From positions 1 through 64,000 of the forward strand of contig NZ_BLAD01000052.1 in assembly GCF_009687845.1 (NCBI RefSeq): a DNA stretch of 64,000 nucleotides, written 5' to 3'. The notes below the pieces were generated by a model. The model saw only the letters and a list, made by a program, of their open reading frames with translations, did not search any database and had not been told where the DNA came from. Below, piece after piece: positions 62,491-64,000 of the stretch. Source of the DNA: Acrocarpospora corrugata (lineage in GTDB: Bacteria > Actinomycetota > Actinomycetes > Streptosporangiales > Streptosporangiaceae). The position numbers and the translations under genes are program-made. Positions within the stretch are counted from its first letter, which is position 1. The number at the start of each line of letters is the position of its first letter.

Positions 62491-63588
62491 ATGACGGTGC
62501 TCACGCTTCGGGAGCTGAATCGGGCCACGCTGGCGCGGCAGTTGTTGCTGCGGCGATCAGCTATGGGTGTTCTGGAGGCATTGGAGCATCTGGTGGGGGT
62601 GCAGGCACAGACGCCGCATTCCTGGTATGTCGGGTTGTGGACGCGGCTGGTCGGGTTTCAGGCGGAGCAGGCTGCGGATCTGTTGCTCGGCCGGGAAGCA
62701 GTGCGGATTGCCGTCATGCGATCGACGATCCACTTTGTGACCGCGCGCGACGCGGTGTGGTTGCGGCCGTTGGTGCAGCCGGCCATCGAGCGGAGTACCA
62801 ATGGGGCGTTCGGTCGCCATCTGCGGGAGATCGACCGGGAGGCGTTGACCGCCGATGGGCGGCAGTTGGTGGAGAGTGCGCCGCGGAAGCCGTCCGAGTT
62901 AGGGAAGTTGCTGGCTGAGCGGTGGCCGGGGCGGGATCCGGCGGCGCTGTATCAGGCCATTCGGATGTGGCTGCCGCTGGTGCAGGTGCCGCCGCGCGGG
63001 GTGTGGGGGCGTAGTGGCGCGACCGCGCACACCACGACCGACGCCTGGCTCGGCCGTCCACTGTCCGCTGACGCCACGACCGACGAGTTGGTGCTGCGCT
63101 ACCTGGCCGCGTTCGGGCCGGCCTCGGTGAAGGACATCCAGACCTGGTGCGGTCTGACCCGCCTCGCCGAGGTCACCGCCAGGCTCGGCGAACGTCTGAT
63201 CCGATTCCGCGACGAACAGGGCCGTGAGCTGTTCGATCTCCCCGACGCGCCTCGGCCACCCGCCGACGCGCCAGCCCCGATCCGCTTCCTGTACGACTTC
63301 GACAACCTGCTCCTGTCCCACGCCGACCGCACTCGCGTCATCACCCCCGAGTACTTCCAGCAGGGATTCACGGCCGACGGCCCGATGCCCAGCATGATCC
63401 TCATCGACGGCTTCACCGGCGCGCACTGGCGGATCACCCGCCAACGCCACGCCGCCACACTCCACATCAAGCCCTTCGCCCGTCTCTCCCCGGCCGACAC
63501 CGCGGCGATCGAAGAGGAAGGCACCCGGCTCCTTACCTTCGCCGAACCTCACACGACCACCCACGACATCCAGTGGCTTCCCCTATGA
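62491..63588 (+). CDS. AlkZ-like (HTH_42) DNA glycosylase, copy 2
   Basis: 365 aa from the ATG at 62491; the frame is open through the minisatellite, but homology begins at MTVLTLRELNRATLARQLLL. Shares its architecture with copy 1: VMRSTIHFVTARDAVWL, YLAAFGPASVKDIQTW, LFDLPDAPRPPADAPAPIRFLYDFDNLLLSH, ILIDGFTGAHW. The motif VQAQ at 37-40 supplies Gln38 and Gln40, the AlkZ-type QxQ. It is expected to excise or unhook bulky alkylpurines or crosslinks. The upstream 15-bp array occupies the promoter region, so copy-number change could alter expression. Confidence 0.87.
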   Translation: MTVLTLRELNRATLARQLLLRRSAMGVLEALEHLVGVQAQTPHSWYVGLWTRLVGFQAEQAADLLLGREAVRIAVMRSTIHFVTARDAVWLRPLVQPAIERSTNGAFGRHLREIDREALTADGRQLVESAPRKPSELGKLLAERWPGRDPAALYQAIRMWLPLVQVPPRGVWGRSGATAHTTTDAWLGRPLSADATTDELVLRYLAAFGPASVKDIQTWCGLTRLAEVTARLGERLIRFRDEQGRELFDLPDAPRPPADAPAPIRFLYDFDNLLLSHADRTRVITPEYFQQGFTADGPMPSMILIDGFTGAHWRITRQRHAATLHIKPFARLSPADTAAIEEEGTRLLTFAEPHTTTHDIQWLPL

Positions 63589-63616
63589 GCGGGAACGTCG
63601 GCCGTATCTACAGCAT

Positions 63617-63756
63617 GTTGGGACCGATGGACGTCGCCTCGATAGCGACCGAAGAGCAGGGGAAAAAGCTCGTCGTATTACGGCGAGTTGGGGCCGATGG
63701 ACGTCGCGTCGGCGGCATCCGAAGAACAGGCGGGGGACGAAGAACAGGCGGGGGAC
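63617..63756. repeat. Short direct repeats (70-bp and 18-bp periods)
   Basis: GTTGGGACCGATGGACGTCG at 63617 recurs with one change at 63687 (period 70). GAAGAACAGGCGGGGGAC is then tandemly duplicated at 63721-63738 and 63739-63756. Located between convergent genes. Confidence 0.8.
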
Positions 63757-63767
63757 GCTGGTCGTCC

Positions 63768-64000
63768 CTACGGCAAGGGGGCCCGGATCCGGTAGAGGAC
63801 GGATCGGCGGAGTGGGCTGTCGTCGGGCAGGGAGGGGTGGTCGAAGTCGTCGGCCGGATCGTGGGTCATGCCGATGCGCTGCATCACCGCGCGGGAGCGG
63901 ATGTTGCCCACCGTCGTGAACGAGATGATCTCCTCCAGGCCGTGCCGCTGGAAGCCTTCCGTCAATACGGCGCGGGCCGCCTCGCTGGCGTAGCCGTACC
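63768..64000 (-). CDS. GNAT acetyltransferase, partial at the window edge
   Basis: The C-terminal ~77 residues of a gene entering from the right edge: GYASEAARAVL, GLEEIISFTTVGNIRSRAVMQRIGM, then HPSLPDDSPLRRSVLYRI. This is the RimJ/RimL-type GNAT pattern (acetyl-CoA site, then N-x-x-S-xxxxxR-IGM). The start and substrate cannot be judged from this window. Confidence 0.88.
   Translation of the reverse strand, partial: YGYASEAARAVLTEGFQRHGLEEIISFTTVGNIRSRAVMQRIGMTHDPADDFDHPSLPDDSPLRRSVLYRIRAPLP

Overview
This is a high-GC actinobacterial chromosome window. A Streptosporangiales-type actinomycete is the best guess: it has an SAV2177/DUF574 methyltransferase, SigE-family and ECF42-type sigma factors, a mycothiol-type thioredoxin-fold protein, a CseBC-like two-component system, a VanY-type carboxypeptidase and many GTG/TTG starts. 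I see no rRNA, tRNA, CRISPR array, replication origin or intact insertion sequence. Most of the window is small transcription units, often divergent regulator/target pairs with visible palindromes between them.

Layout. 0-0.9 kb: decayed ricin-type lectin gene. 0.9-7.5 kb: a tightly coupled minus-strand operon (processive GT2 synthase, ArnT/PMT-like GT39, DPM-like GT2, galactose-oxidase/GlxA-like radical copper oxidase, excalibur protein, GtrA flippase-like protein), best read as a surface-glycan assembly and oxidation system. 8-13.5 kb: alpha/beta hydrolase, DUF1918, SAM methyltransferase, GntR regulator, a pseudogene with an in-frame stop, and a PadR plus membrane-protein pair. 13.5-20.8 kb: quinone oxidoreductase, membrane proteins, LLM oxidoreductase, GDPD, small secreted peptide, a double-frameshifted membrane protein, secreted hydrolase. 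21-28.8 kb: CseBC-like two-component system with VanY, a bacterial voltage-gated channel with an unusual filter, and a second signalling set (receiver, histidine kinase, LuxR regulator). 28.9-39.7 kb: PL8 polysaccharide lyase, GT39, HemK-like methyltransferase, ECF sigma with membrane partner, two MFS transporters, glutamate decarboxylase. 39.7-49.6 kb: a rearranged, repeat-rich segment: minisatellites, a ~215-bp element in two inverted copies flanking tetR-orf-dedA, gene relics, an HxlR-controlled SDR/quinone reductase pair, a TPR membrane protein, a tyrosine recombinase and a PD-(D/E)XK protein. 49.7-58.4 kb: MocR, DsbA-like, MerR, ECF42, O-methyltransferase, a stand-alone ClpX paralogue with an altered IGF loop, a TetR/thioredoxin-like fusion, an MBL hydrolase. 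58.7-63.6 kb: DrrAB-like ABC exporter beside two divergent AlkZ-like (QxQ) DNA glycosylase paralogues separated by a 15-bp minisatellite. A GNAT gene runs off the right edge.

Two regions look most like under-described systems. One is the six-gene glycan operon pairing polyprenyl-sugar machinery with a radical copper oxidase whose active-site residues are all present. The other is the exporter plus paired AlkZ-like glycosylases at 58.7-63.6 kb, which looks like resistance to a DNA-crosslinking genotoxin.
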